Assembly (NCBI RefSeq): GCF_000328565.1
Contig: NC_019966.1
Span: 1,612,001-1,676,000, forward strand
Direction of reading: 5' to 3'
DNA from: Mycobacterium sp. JS623
Lineage (GTDB): Bacteria; Actinomycetota; Actinomycetes; Mycobacteriales; Mycobacteriaceae
DNA length: 64,000 nucleotides
Of the stretch, positions 22,221 through 31,198 are shown in pieces; the stretch's first letter is position 1, and the number at the start of each line of letters is the position of its first letter. The position numbers were made by a program, and so were the translations under genes. A model generated the notes under the pieces. The model made no database searches. It saw only the letters and a program-made list of their open reading frames with translations, and was not told the DNA's origin.

Positions 22221-24581
22221 TCAGGTGTATGCGACGTGGACGCGATCGATGTGGCCGTCGAAGGGGAAGGGCGCCTTGTCGTAGTAGTCCAGTGACACCG
22301 GTGAGCCGAGGCAGACCCCGATGTCGAGACAGTCGTTGGCGGTGAACAGCAGCGGTGCGCTGATCGGTACCAGGCCCTTGGCGAGGACCTCCCCGCCGAC
22401 TCGGATGGTGATATCGAGCGGTCCGCCGGGCCGCTGCTCGGCATAGCGGGTTTCGACGACGATGGTGGCCGGTCCGGGCGGCAGTTTGGTCGTCGAGCGG
22501 ATCTTGGTGCGCGAGATGATGAACAGGTTGTACTCGTAGCAGAGGTACCCCTCGTCGAGGTAGCAGGTCAGGCCGCCGGCGACCCCGCCGAGCGCGTAGA
22601 GCACCCCGCTGGCGTCGGGGGCCAGGTCGGCGTCGATGGTGACGGTGTTGTTCTTATTGCCCAGCGCGGGCGCGCAGAACTCGGGCATCCGGGTGAATTC
22701 GCCGGGAAACTCCCACTCGCGATAGGGCGGGGTGATGCGCAATTCGGGATGGAAGATGGGCACCCACAGGCCGCCGCCGATCGGGAGCACGGAATTGCGT
22801 GCGGCTTCGATGGCGAACAGTTCGCGCATCTGGGCGAGCTTGTCGGGCAGCTCGGCGGCCAGGTCGTGGGCCTGGGACCAGTCCTCGTCGAGGTGGTACA
22901 GCTCCCAGCGGTCGTCATCGGGTGTCCAATCGTGGATGCCCGGCGGCAGTCCCGCCAGCCAGGGCACCCGCGGACCGAACACCGACGCCATCCAGCCGTC
23001 GTGATAGATGGCCCGGCTGCCCATGATCTCGAAGTATTGAGTTTTCTTGCCCCCGGGCGCCGATCGGTCGGTGAGGGTGTGGGCGAAACTTGCTCCGGCT
23101 ATCGGGATTTGGGGCACACCGTTGACGATCAGCGGTGCCTCGATACCCACGATGTCGTAGATCGTGGGCACGACATCGTTGCAGTGCAGGAAGTGATCCC
23201 GCGGCACAGGGTCGGGCTGGACTTTCGAGGGCCAGCGGATCGCCAGCGGGTTGCGGGTGCCGCCCAAATGGGAGGCGAGCAGCTTCACACCCTTGTACGG
23301 CGTGCTGCCCGCCCAGCCCCAGCCGGAGTGATATTGGTTGTCGACCTTCGGGGATCCCAGCACGTCCAGGCCGCCGAGCTGCTCCAGTGCGTCGATGTGC
23401 ATCCGCGGGGTGGTCGGAATGCCGTTTTGTGCAAGCAGTTCGGCGATGGTGCCGTCCTGGCCCTCGGCCGATGATCCGTTGTCGCCCCAAATGTAGAGGA
23501 ACAGCGTGTTGTCGCCGTAACCGAGCCGATCCAGTTCATCGACGATGCGGCCGACCTGCACGTCGCAATGTTCGGCGAACCCGGCCGCCACCTCCATCAG
23601 CCGCCGCTGGAACGGCTTCTCGTCCTCGGGGATGTCATCCCACGCCGTCATTCGCTCGTCGCGCGGGGTGAGCTCGCAGTCGTGTGGGATCCAGCCCTTC
23701 TCCTTGGCGCGCTGAAAGACGCGCTGCCGGTAGGCATCCCAGCCGTCGTCGAACTTGCCGGCGTAGCGGTCGGCCCACTCCTTCATGATGTGGTGCGGGC
23801 CGTGCAGGCAGCCGCTGGCCCAATACATGAAGAACGGTTTATCGGCCTGCAGCGCCTTGGGGTTGCGCAGCCAGTTGATCGCGTCGTCGGCCAGGTCCTC
23901 CGACAGGTGATAGCCCTCCTCGGGGGTCTTGGTCGGCGCCACAATCGTGGTATTGCGCACCAGATGGGGCTCGTACTGGGAAGCCTCCCCGGCCAAGAAC
24001 CCGTAGAAATACTCGAAGCCCAACCCGGTGGGCCAGTCCTCGAACGGACCGGCCGCCGTCGTGTCCTCGGCCGGGGTGTTGTGCCACTTGCCCCACGCAC
24101 CCGTGCTGTACCCGTAGTCCTTGAGCACCTCGGCTACCAGAGCGCTGCTGCGCGGTATCTTCCCGGCATAGCCATCCCAGTCGTTGGCCAACTCGGCGAT
24201 CTGCCCGTTGCCGATCTCATGATGATTGCGCCCGGTCAGAAGCGACGCCCGCGTCGGTGAACACATCGCGGTCGTGTGAAACCGGTTGTAGCTGACGCCT
24301 TCCGCGCAGATCCGATCCATTGTCGCGGTACGCACCTCGCCCCCGAAAGTCGTCGGCAGACCCGGCCCAGCGTCGTCGATCAAAACGATCACAATATTGG
24401 GCGAATCCTCATGCAGCCGAGGCGGAGTGACACGTTGGGCGTAGGTGGATTCCTGCAGGGTTCGTCCGGCAACGCTCGCCGACGGCGTGGGCGGAAACGG
24501 CAGCGTCGCACCGCCGGGGAGCTTCGGCACCACCACCGCACCGGTCGAATCGGGGTTGCTGTCTACGGCTGTATCCGACAT
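22221..24581 (-). CDS. Type I arylsulfatase (AtsA/AtsD-like)
   Basis: Sulfatase of 786 residues, close to the 787 of M. tuberculosis AtsA and AtsD. NIVIVLIDDAGPG (Asp69, Asp70) binds the metal; CSPTRASLLTG holds Cys107, the residue converted to formylglycine by a sulfatase-modifying enzyme; GKWH and IWGDNGSS complete the active site. There is no signal peptide, so it is probably cytosolic. The C-terminal 200 residues form the usual extra beta-rich domain (IRVGGEVLAKG). AAGGGGAG precedes the start. It is monocistronic. Confidence 0.93.
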   Translation of the reverse strand: MSDTAVDSNPDSTGAVVVPKLPGGATLPFPPTPSASVAGRTLQESTYAQRVTPPRLHEDSPNIVIVLIDDAGPGLPTTFGGEVRTATMDRICAEGVSYNRFHTTAMCSPTRASLLTGRNHHEIGNGQIAELANDWDGYAGKIPRSSALVAEVLKDYGYSTGAWGKWHNTPAEDTTAAGPFEDWPTGLGFEYFYGFLAGEASQYEPHLVRNTTIVAPTKTPEEGYHLSEDLADDAINWLRNPKALQADKPFFMYWASGCLHGPHHIMKEWADRYAGKFDDGWDAYRQRVFQRAKEKGWIPHDCELTPRDERMTAWDDIPEDEKPFQRRLMEVAAGFAEHCDVQVGRIVDELDRLGYGDNTLFLYIWGDNGSSAEGQDGTIAELLAQNGIPTTPRMHIDALEQLGGLDVLGSPKVDNQYHSGWGWAGSTPYKGVKLLASHLGGTRNPLAIRWPSKVQPDPVPRDHFLHCNDVVPTIYDIVGIEAPLIVNGVPQIPIAGASFAHTLTDRSAPGGKKTQYFEIMGSRAIYHDGWMASVFGPRVPWLAGLPPGIHDWTPDDDRWELYHLDEDWSQAHDLAAELPDKLAQMRELFAIEAARNSVLPIGGGLWVPIFHPELRITPPYREWEFPGEFTRMPEFCAPALGNKNNTVTIDADLAPDASGVLYALGGVAGGLTCYLDEGYLCYEYNLFIISRTKIRSTTKLPPGPATIVVETRYAEQRPGGPLDITIRVGGEVLAKGLVPISAPLLFTANDCLDIGVCLGSPVSLDYYDKAPFPFDGHIDRVHVAYT

Positions 24582-24824
24582 GGGCGCTCCCCTTCTCGAA
24601 GCTGTGATGCCGCGGCGCTCGATCCTGCCAAGGCGTCGCCGAATCTACTCCGAACCTGCAATGCGCTTGGCGGATCGACCTGCCAAATCCCGATGAATTG
24701 CTATGGAATTGGAGGCTGTCTCGATTGACGCGCCTGTTTCCCGAAGTTGTCGTCCTCAGTGTGGTTACGTATCCAGTGTTGAACGCTGAAAAGTGGCGCT
24801 CAATGCTCGGATGTAAGGGTAATC

Positions 24825-25190
24825 ATGTTGCCGTCAACGTGTACGGTGCGCCGCGCGGTAGTCGGTGCCATCGCCGCTGGGCCAATCGCTGCGATGCTGC
24901 TTGGCTTTGCGCCATCCGCGATTGGTCAGCCTCCTACGCCGGCGCCGCCCGCGCCACCGGGCTGCTCGGCAGCCGACCTGGCCAGAGTGTCGTCGGGTGT
25001 TGCGTCGGCGACATCGGACTATCTATACAGCCACCCAGACGTCAACAACTTCTTCACCAGCCTTCACGGGCTGCCGAACGACGAGATCCCCAACGACGTC
25101 CGCAACTACATGGACGCCAACCCCCAGGTTCGCGCGGACCTAACCGCGATCCGGCAACCTCTCACCGACTTGCGCAATGGCTGCCAGTAG
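24825..25190 (+). CDS. Hemophore-like secreted heme-binding protein
   Basis: Exported protein of 121 residues with a signal peptide (VVGAIAAGPIAAMLLGFAPS, cleavage near 34) and a Pro-rich linker, then a helical domain CSAADLARVSSGVASATSDY, LYSHPDVNNFFTSLHGL and QPLTDLRNGCQ. This matches the mycobacterial hemophore-related family that includes Rv0203-like proteins. The two Cys at the domain ends probably form a disulfide. Tyr and His residues in LYSHPDVN may contact heme, which is inference. Confidence 0.72.
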   Translation: MLPSTCTVRRAVVGAIAAGPIAAMLLGFAPSAIGQPPTPAPPAPPGCSAADLARVSSGVASATSDYLYSHPDVNNFFTSLHGLPNDEIPNDVRNYMDANPQVRADLTAIRQPLTDLRNGCQ

Positions 25191-25286
25191 TCCGCTCCGG
25201 TGTATAGGCGGCCAGCTGCTCAGCAGCCATCGTCGCCTGATTCACCGTAGACACTGCTCGTCACGCCGACGCGGAGCAAACCAAAC

Positions 25287-25580
25287 ATGAGTGATCGATT
25301 GCGGTTACCGACGGTCGGGGCGGCTGCGTTGGCGCTCGCGGCGGTCCTTGGAACCATCGCCACAATCCCGGCTTCGGGGACAGCCAGAGCAGACGTGTGC
25401 GTAAGCGCCGGCCGGCGCGTTTCTGTCAGCGGATGCGCGAACGTCGCCGACGCCGTCGCGCCATACGTTCCCCCACCGGCCTACTACGCCCCACTGCCCG
25501 ACGACCCACCACCACCGCCGAACATCACCGGCTGTGTCAGCTACAACGGCCGCTGGGTCAACGCCGGTGGGTGCAATTGA
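25287..25580 (+). CDS. Small secreted Pro-rich protein with paired cysteines
   Basis: A 97-residue protein with a signal peptide ending SGTARA (about residue 35), a first Cys pair (VCVSAGRRVSVSGC), a Pro-rich segment (APYVPPPAYYAPLPDDPPPP) and a second Cys pair (GCVSYNGRWVNAGGC). Both pairs have similar spacing and context, suggesting two small disulfide loops. Similar proteins occur widely in mycobacteria without known function. It follows the hemophore-like gene by 96 bases. Confidence 0.7.
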   Translation: MSDRLRLPTVGAAALALAAVLGTIATIPASGTARADVCVSAGRRVSVSGCANVADAVAPYVPPPAYYAPLPDDPPPPPNITGCVSYNGRWVNAGGCN

Positions 25581-25764
25581 TCTGAACGCTGACTGGCGCG
25601 ATGAAGACCGATACCTACGAACTGAAGATTTCGGTCTCGCGCGTTGGATAACGCGGTGTGGGAGTCGGCCGACGGGCTTCGTTTCTCGGCCGGCTGCAGG
25701 AGGCCGCCAAGAGTGAATAAGCCCCGTGGCGGCCGACAACGTACCTCACCTTTGACCAGGACTT

Positions 25765-25784
25765 ATGCTGCGAAGATTAACAAG
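25765..25784 (+). repeat. Dispersed repeat, partial copy
   Basis: ATGCTGCGAAGATTAACAAG matches the 3' two thirds of the copy at 8855-8881 at 17 of 20 positions. Confidence 0.45.
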
Positions 25785-25827
25785 CCAGGGCGACACGCCG
25801 AAGTTTTGTCAAAGTAGCCCGGCGAGT

Positions 25828-25854
25828 CTCGTCAATCTTCAGTGCATCTCGACA
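25828..25854 (-). repeat. Dispersed 27-base repeat, inverted copy
   Basis: Read on the minus strand it begins TGTCGAGATGCACTGAAG and ends GACGAG, 23 of 27 matching the copy at 8855-8881. With the next copy, 11 bases away, it forms a long imperfect hairpin. Confidence 0.65.
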
Positions 25855-25865
25855 GTAGTCATGGT

Positions 25866-25892
25866 TGTCGAGATGCAGCACAGATTAACGAG
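25866..25892 (+). repeat. Dispersed 27-base repeat, direct copy
   Basis: Begins TGTCGAGATGCAGCAC and ends TTAACGAG. It is the inverted partner of 25828-25854 (about 22 of 27 positions pair). Confidence 0.65.
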
Positions 25893-26142
25893 CTGAAAGT
25901 GCTTGGTTAGCAACCTATTCTAGCGCTGGGCAAGGTGGCTGACTAAGTGATTGTCAATGTGGCGTGGGTGCGTACGCCCTAGTTTCCACCTAGCTATCCG
26001 TTGATCCCGAGCGTGTCGGACGGCATTCACGACCACATTGAGAAGCCCGACGCTGAGCCACGGATGAGGTCTTGGGCGCTTGTTGTGCGCCCCTTATGGC
26101 TTCGTGTTTGGAGGGATTTGAGCAAGGAAGTCGTCGATCGTC

Positions 26143-26424
26143 TTGTTGAACAGCGTCGGCGACGGTTCGATCCAGCGTTCCTCGGTCCGAGTCAGATATC
26201 ACCACAAGCGGGAAGCGATCGAGGCTTACCTGAAGATCGTGTTCGCCGCACTGGCGGTCGGCCACTGCATCGAGCACCAAACAGGTTGCAGTATCAAGAA
26301 ATTCGTGCGTAGCGGGCGCGCCGCTACCGCACCGTCCACATCCGCGCCAGCCGGCAGACACTTACCGCCGCCGACTCACTACCCGATGACCTCCGCGAAG
26401 CCATCGCCGCGATCCATTCGCCGG
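26143..26424 (+). pseudogene. Transposase remnant, IS1634/IS1549-like C-terminus
   Basis: The first frame reads VRVRYHHKREAIEAYLKIVF then AALAVGHCIEHQTGCSIKKF, the C-terminal DDE region of an IS4-superfamily (IS1634/IS1549-like) transposase. After a frameshift near 26310 a second frame continues RRYRTVHIRASRQTLTAADS then LPDDLREAIAAI, the normal end of such proteins. Everything upstream of the final ~100 residues is gone and no inverted-repeat ends are evident. Confidence 0.72.
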
Positions 26425-26504
26425 TCCATGTGCAACAATTTGGCCCAAGTCGGGTCACTGCCAAGGAAATCCCTATCTCGCCTGTTGTCCTTGAAACTCG
26501 ACTG

Positions 26505-26708
26505 CTATGCCGCGATCTTGTCCGCCCAGGCATGAACTTCCGCATCACTACCGACGATTCGGATCTTGACCTTCATCTCGGGGGTGTAGAGCGTGCCCAC
26601 CCAGCGACCCAATTCGCTGTCCACCCGCAGCAGTGACCCGTCCGGTAGCCGGTGATGCCCAGTCCGCGATATGACCCTGTGGTCGATGACCCGCTGCTGT
26701 CTGGCCAT
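26505..26708 (-). CDS. Small conserved-looking hypothetical protein (67 aa)
   Basis: Begins MARQQRVIDHRVISRTGHHR and contains LPDGSLLRVDSELGRWVGTL and MKVKIRIVGSDAEVHAWADK. It looks like a compact beta-beta-alpha protein with a composed, non-random sequence. GCAGGTGATGAG precedes the ATG. I do not recognise the family. The frame is open upstream but with shadow-like composition, so the short version is preferred. Confidence 0.5.
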   Translation of the reverse strand: MARQQRVIDHRVISRTGHHRLPDGSLLRVDSELGRWVGTLYTPEMKVKIRIVGSDAEVHAWADKIAA

Positions 26709-27462
26709 CTCATCACCTGCTTTCTGCCCTGCTAGAGACACGACGGGAGACTGGCTTCGGTTCAGCGCCTTGGGGGTTTGGTCAGAGGCTTCGCTGCAGC
26801 CCCAGCGCCGCGGTCGGCGGAAATGATTCGTACTGTTCGGGATGCTGCACCGGGCCCACAACTTCGGCGAGTCAGTTGCGTGCCGGACTACCCGACTACG
26901 ACGACGACCTCGGCAACTGGACCGAACCACTCGGTGTCCTAAGTCTCGTGGTTGAGTCCGCACTACTCGCCCTCGCTCTCATCGTCCTGATCGCGACCCG
27001 ACACGCCGCAGTCACGCAGCACCACGCAACTCCAGGGATCGACGCTCGATTCGCCCGACCTGTATCGGGCATCGGTGGGTCAGACCGCGAAAATGAGCAG
27101 CGGGACCAGAAAGTAGATCCTCGACGCGCCGATTACGTTCGAAATGCGTTCGGAAATCGGTTAATTGATTTGCATCGTGAAACGGCTAACTGACCGTGTC
27201 GTCATTCGCGGGGATTAGCCAAAGGGTGCCGCGCACGCCAAAAGCGCTCTGCCGCTGCATCCGCCGGCAACCGCAGCGGGCAATCGGCGCCCGGCTGATC
27301 AAGCCACCGCATGCCAGAACTCGCGGATTTGGCTGCCATTGCGGCGGCGGGACCGCCGCGGCGCGTATTGAACCTCCGGGCGGCCCCGTTCGTGAACAGA
27401 AACGAAGCCGCTGCTGCGGGTAGCCGCAATGGTGTGGGTCGGGGAGGAAGACGGGGCGGGTT
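26709..27462. other. Gene-poor region
   Basis: No gene can be supported with confidence. A plus-strand frame from TTG 26876 encodes one hydrophobic helix (LSLVVESALLALALIVLIAT) but lacks a ribosome-binding site and family resemblance. The rest, up to the DUF3050 gene, shows inconsistent coding bias and is probably debris linked to the neighbouring transposase fragment. Confidence 0.4.
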
Positions 27463-28293
27463 ATGTCGTGGGAGGGGTGGGGTAGGACACACCCGGGAGT
27501 TGATCTGTTGGCGGCGGTTAGGTCGCCCCGTGGGCGTGTCATCACCCATCCGCTCTACGCCAGCCTCAACACCCGCGCGGCGATCCTCACGTTTATGGAG
27601 CATCACGTGTTCGCGGTGTGGGACTTTATGTCGTTGCTGAAGTCCCTCCAATCCAACCTGACGTGCGTGACAGTGCCGTGGGTGCCCACCGGGCCGGCCG
27701 GCAGCCGCCGCCTTATCAACGACATCGTGCTGGCAGAGGAAAGCGACGTGTTCCAGCGCGGTCATATCAGCCATTTCGAGTGGTATGTCGCCGGCATGGC
27801 TGAAGCTGGGGCCGACCATTCTGTCGTCGACCGTTTCATCGATCTGATTCGTGCCCAAGAGCCGGTGCCGTGCGCGCTGGAGGATGCCGGCGTACCGCGT
27901 GCGGCGGCGGAGTTCGTCACAGCCACATGGGGCTTGATCGCGTCCGCTCCGGTTCACTGTCAGGCCGCGGCCTTCGCCTTTGGCCGCGAAGAACTCATCC
28001 CCGACATGTTCACCCAGGTGGTCGCCGTCAACCAGGACGAGGGTGGGCTTGAGACGTTCGTTGAATACCTCCAGCGGCATATCGAGGTCGACGGCGACTC
28101 GCACACCCCGATGGCTATGCAGATGCTCGCCGACCTGTGCGACGAGGACAAGGGCAAGTGGCGCGAGTGCACCCAGGCCGCCGGTGCGGCGCTGGCCGCG
28201 CGTTCTCGGCTGTGGGACGGCATCCTCACAGCTATCACCGCTCAGCGCGTTATCGCTCCCACGCGCAACCAGATGTCTGAACCTGCTTCCTAG
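27463..28293 (+). CDS. DUF3050 family protein (heme-oxygenase-like fold)
   Basis: Protein of 276 residues with the DUF3050 signature: THPLYASLNTRAAILTFMEH, HVFAVWDFMSLLKSLQSNLT, VPWVPTGPAGSRRLINDIVL and EESDVF near the N-terminus, then HFEWYVAGMAEAG. The family is predicted to have an all-helical heme-oxygenase/TenA-like fold, and the conserved His and Glu could ligand a metal. Function is unknown. It stands alone; ATG 27463 has no strong Shine-Dalgarno sequence, and the first 25 residues are less conserved-looking. Confidence 0.78.
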   Translation: MSWEGWGRTHPGVDLLAAVRSPRGRVITHPLYASLNTRAAILTFMEHHVFAVWDFMSLLKSLQSNLTCVTVPWVPTGPAGSRRLINDIVLAEESDVFQRGHISHFEWYVAGMAEAGADHSVVDRFIDLIRAQEPVPCALEDAGVPRAAAEFVTATWGLIASAPVHCQAAAFAFGREELIPDMFTQVVAVNQDEGGLETFVEYLQRHIEVDGDSHTPMAMQMLADLCDEDKGKWRECTQAAGAALAARSRLWDGILTAITAQRVIAPTRNQMSEPAS

Positions 28294-28499
28294 CTCGAGC
28301 GGTGCTCGGTGCCTACCCGGGGTTGGTGATCGCCTCGACGGTTGCCTGCTGTTCGTGCTAATCACTGCCGCGCATGTTGCGCGATTAAGGTCGGAGTCCA
28401 GCCCGCCGGCGGTTGGCTCGAATCCCCCTAGGCCCCACCGTGTTTAGGCAGCTCAATGCTATATGGATTACCTCGACCACCGCGCCGAGTCCCCGCGTC

Positions 28500-29036
28500 T
28501 CATGCTCGTCGTCGAGCTGTTTCCGAGGAGTCCCTAGCCGCGGATGCCGGGGTGGGTCGGCTGGCGTAGCGGTCCCGGAATGGCTTGCTGGCGGCGGGGC
28601 CGGCGGTGAAGATGAAGTCGGGTCCGTCGACGCGTCGTCCGGTGGTGCGGTCGACGAGAATCGGTTCGGCTTCGACGCCGGTTTCGCTGTCGATGAGCAC
28701 CATGCTGCGCTGGCTCGGGTCCAGGCGCGCGTTGCCCCACGCGGCGAGTGCGACGATCACCGGCCGCAGGGAACGGCCGAGTTCGGTCAGCACGTACTCG
28801 TGGCGGACCGGCTTGGTTTGGTACTGCCGCCGTTCGAGCAAGCCGACATCGACCAGGCGCTTGAGTCGGCTGGTCAGCAGGCTCGAGGAAATGCCAAGGT
28901 TGTCCTGGAACTGGTCGAAGCGGGTGTAGCCGTCGAAGGCGTCATGAAGGATGAGCAGCGTCCACCATTCGCCGACCAGGCCGAGGGTGGCCGACAGCGG
29001 GCACTCCCGGTCCTCGAGTCTGATCTTCTCAGCCAT
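28500..29036 (-). CDS. HxlR family regulator
   Basis: Winged-helix regulator of 178 residues: DRECPLSATLGLVGEWWTLL at the start, with the N-terminal Cys (CPL) of the family, then RFDQFQDNLGISSSLLTSRL, KRLVDVGLLERR and LTELGRSLRPVIVALAAWG. The C-terminal 60 residues (DSETGVEAEPILVDRTTGRR) form the extra tail found in larger HxlR proteins. It is divergent from the NTF2/LLM gene pair and probably controls it through the symmetrical region at 29073-29117. Confidence 0.85.
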   Translation of the reverse strand: MAEKIRLEDRECPLSATLGLVGEWWTLLILHDAFDGYTRFDQFQDNLGISSSLLTSRLKRLVDVGLLERRQYQTKPVRHEYVLTELGRSLRPVIVALAAWGNARLDPSQRSMVLIDSETGVEAEPILVDRTTGRRVDGPDFIFTAGPAASKPFRDRYASRPTPASAARDSSETARRRA

Positions 29037-29072
29037 GTCGCGCCGTTCCTTTCATTGACTGCTACTTTTGAA

Positions 29073-29117
29073 GCTGCTAACTTCTGTTTTAGAAGCGACT
29101 AGCTTCTATTCTAGCAG
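29073..29117. promoter_or_regulatory. Probable HxlR operator region
   Basis: CTTCT-N5-AGAAG (29081-29095) is a perfect inverted repeat, followed by a second TAGCTTCTATTCTAG stretch; the whole is bracketed by CTGCTA and TAGCAG. It fills the divergent promoter between the HxlR gene and the NTF2-like gene. Confidence 0.55.
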
Positions 29118-29137
29118 TAAGTGCGAGGAGGCTTCCC

Positions 29138-29524
29138 ATGAACACAGATCCGGCGGACTTGGCCGCGTCAGGATCGCTGCCGGCGGTGGTGTCCAATTAC
29201 TTGGCCGCATCCGACCGCGACGACATCGACGCCATCGTCGCGTGTTTCACCGATGACGCCGTGGTGCACGATGAGGGCCGGCGCTGGCGTGGCGCGCAGG
29301 CGATTCGGCAGTGGCGCGAAAGTGTCGCCACCGCTTACGAATACACCGTCGCGCTCATCGGGTCACAAGCGCTCGGCGAGGTTGACGGCGGGCAACGCTA
29401 TGAGGTGTACACCCATCTGGAGGGCAACTTTCCCGGCGGCCAGGTGGATCTGACCAATCGCTTCACCCTGCGCGGCGACCTGATCGTGGGCCTGCAGATC
29501 GTGCCCACCGCGGTGACGTCGTGA
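29138..29524 (+). CDS. NTF2/SnoaL-like protein
   Basis: Small cone-shaped alpha+beta barrel protein of 128 residues. ASDRDDIDAIVACFTDDAVV then HDEGRRWRGAQAIRQW is the typical SnoaL_2 start. Such proteins are isomerases, hydrolases or ligand carriers. GAGGAGG precedes ATG 29138 by 9 bases. Its stop overlaps the GTG of the LLM gene (GTGA), so the two are coupled and likely work together. Confidence 0.82.
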   Translation: MNTDPADLAASGSLPAVVSNYLAASDRDDIDAIVACFTDDAVVHDEGRRWRGAQAIRQWRESVATAYEYTVALIGSQALGEVDGGQRYEVYTHLEGNFPGGQVDLTNRFTLRGDLIVGLQIVPTAVTS

Positions 29525-30381
29525 GCGCGGCCTACAGGTCACGGCTGGGCCGGATCGGGGCCTGGTTTCACCCCGGGTACGGCGACGAGGCGCGCACGCA
29601 GTTCGCGGTCGAAGCCGAAACGCTTGGCTACCCGGTCGCATGGTTGGGCTTCGGGCCCGCGTCGGTGGCCGATCTTGCTGTGGTCGAACAAATCCTGCAG
29701 GCCACCTCCACCATCGTGGTGGCCACCGCGATCGTGAACATGTGGACCAACGACGCCGACGAAGTCGCGGCGTCCTACCGGCGACTCACCTCACGCTATG
29801 GCGACCGGGTGCTGCTCGGAGTCGGGATCGGACACCCCGAGGCCAACTCCGACTACCGGCAGCCCTATGCCACCATGGTCGATTACCTCGACCGCCTAGA
29901 TGCCGGCGGCGTCCCGCCCGATCGCCGGATCCTGGCCGCACTGGGCCCCCGAGCACTACGGCTGGCCGCTGCCCGATCGCTGGGCAGCCACCCCTACCTC
30001 GTGGTCCCCGATCACACCCGCGAGGCCCGCAGCATGCTAGGGCCGGATGTCGTGATCGCACCCGAGCAGACAGTCGTGGTCGAAACTAACCCCGACACCG
30101 CGCGCGACATCGGTCGCGCATTCGTCTCTGACCCGTACCTGCAACTGGTCAACTACACCAACAACTTTCGGCGCTACGGCTACACCGACGCCGACCTCGA
30201 GGGCGGCGGCGGCGACCGCCTGATCGATGCGCTGGTGTTACACGGCTCTGCCGACAGCGTCTCTGCGGGCCTGCACGCCCAGTTCGAGGCGGGTGCCGAC
30301 CACATCGGGATACAAGTGCTCACCGCCAACGGCGAGAACCCTATGCCTGGCTACCGGCAGCTGGCCCGGGTTCTCCTTTGA
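29521..30381 (+). CDS. LLM-class F420-dependent oxidoreductase
   Basis: Luciferase-like TIM-barrel oxidoreductase of 286 residues. GRIGAWFHPGYGDEARTQFA, EAETLGYPVAWLG, IVVATAIVNMWTNDADEVAA, VLLGVGIGHPE and the C-terminal QFEAGADHIGIQVLTANGE belong to the mycobacterial F420-dependent TIGR03620-like group. F420 rather than FMN use is inferred from family and genus. The GTG start overlaps the NTF2-like stop. Confidence 0.85.
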   Translation: MSAAYRSRLGRIGAWFHPGYGDEARTQFAVEAETLGYPVAWLGFGPASVADLAVVEQILQATSTIVVATAIVNMWTNDADEVAASYRRLTSRYGDRVLLGVGIGHPEANSDYRQPYATMVDYLDRLDAGGVPPDRRILAALGPRALRLAAARSLGSHPYLVVPDHTREARSMLGPDVVIAPEQTVVVETNPDTARDIGRAFVSDPYLQLVNYTNNFRRYGYTDADLEGGGGDRLIDALVLHGSADSVSAGLHAQFEAGADHIGIQVLTANGENPMPGYRQLARVLL

Positions 30382-30475
30382 ACCAGCCCACGACCGCCAC
30401 ACTGCGTGGGGGATCGGCGGCCAATTCCTTTTCAGATTCTGTTGCCCTTCGTGATGCCTGGCTAGTGTTGAAAGG

Positions 30476-30919
30476 ATGGCGCGGCGAGAGCACACCACGG
30501 CGCTGGCCACCGTTGCTGCGGCCCGCATCTGCGTGGGTGTGGCTATGGTCTTGAAGCCAGGCCGATTCTTCAATCAGGCCTCGGGTACCGAAACGCTACT
30601 CATGCGGACGGTGGGGATCCGGGATCTGGTCATCGGGTCGGGCGCCTTTGCCGCGTTGGCCGCCGGGGCCGACGGGGAGTTTCGGCGCTGGGCATCGATG
30701 GGGCTATTGAGCGACAGCGCCGACGTGGTGGCAGGACTTACCGCTAGGGGGTTGCTTCCCGACGCCAGGAGCTCGTTGATCGCCATCCTGTCCCCGGTGC
30801 CGTTCGTCGCCGCCGGAATCTTCGGACTCACCCGCGGCGGCAAGCGACGTCGACGTCTGCCGAATTTCGGCGAGTCCCACCCCCAACGCCATAAGCCTGG
30901 CGGCGGGTTATCCCTTTAG
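30476..30919 (+). CDS. Small membrane protein, function unknown
   Basis: A 147-residue protein with hydrophobic segments at about 15-30 (ARICVGVAMVLKPG), 42-66 (VGIRDLVIGSGAFAALAAG), 75-92 and 105-122 (LSPVPFVAAGIFGL), then a basic tail GGKRRRRLPNFG. Segment RTVGIRDLVIGSGAFAAL is like that of actinobacterial DUF4267-type membrane proteins. GAAAGG is just before the ATG. It follows the LLM gene by 94 bases and could share its transcript. Confidence 0.6.
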   Translation: MARREHTTALATVAAARICVGVAMVLKPGRFFNQASGTETLLMRTVGIRDLVIGSGAFAALAAGADGEFRRWASMGLLSDSADVVAGLTARGLLPDARSSLIAILSPVPFVAAGIFGLTRGGKRRRRLPNFGESHPQRHKPGGGLSL

Positions 30920-30947
30920 TTCTGATTCGTCAGAGCGATGTGCGGCC

Positions 30948-31198
30948 TTACGCGGGTGCGGCGTCGCCCTCTGATCCGGTCGGCGCGGCGGGTGCCTTGA
31001 CCGCCTCTAAACACACGGTGACGTCGACGGTGTCTCCGAGCATTGGGCCGCCTCCGGCCAGCACGGGAGTGTCGGTCAGGACGCCGAAGTCGTTACGCTT
31101 CAGTTGGATCACGCCTTCGAACCCGGCCACTTCACCGTGACCCATGCCGGGGCTCACGCCGAGAAATGAGAACGCCAGTGGTACGCCGACGTCACCTG
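30948..31198 (-). pseudogene. YceI family protein, C-terminal remnant
   Basis: The frame reads FLGVSPGMGHGEVAGFEGVI, QLKRNDFGVLTDTPVLAGGG and PMLGDTVDVTVCLEAVKAP, the second half of a YceI-like lipocalin-type isoprenoid-binding protein. The first ~90 residues are missing; upstream the frame becomes nonsense where the adjacent reductase gene ends. A deletion seems to have joined the two genes, so that the reductase now ends in YceI DNA read in another frame. Confidence 0.7.

Larger units (their letters stand above)
25581..26142. other. Gene-free region with inverted dispersed repeats
   Basis: No gene is supported. The stretch holds a partial copy of the dispersed repeat (25765-25784) and two full copies facing each other (25828-25854 and 25866-25892), then about 250 bases without recognisable content up to a transposase fragment. 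Confidence 0.6.

Noticed and set aside
26876..27193. Plus-strand frame with one hydrophobic helix
   Set aside because: TTG start without ribosome-binding site, no homology recognised, and downstream composition is random-like; noted only as part of the gene-poor region.
27202..28365. Long minus-strand open frame of 387 codons opposite the DUF3050 gene
   Set aside because: The plus strand encodes a recognised family over the same bases; the minus frame is a high-GC shadow with no motifs.
28405..28440. Sequence resembling a tRNA T-arm and 3' end (GGCTCGAATCCCCCTAGGCC)
   Set aside because: The T-loop lacks the leading TT, the stem does not pair and no acceptor 5' half or anticodon arm is present upstream.
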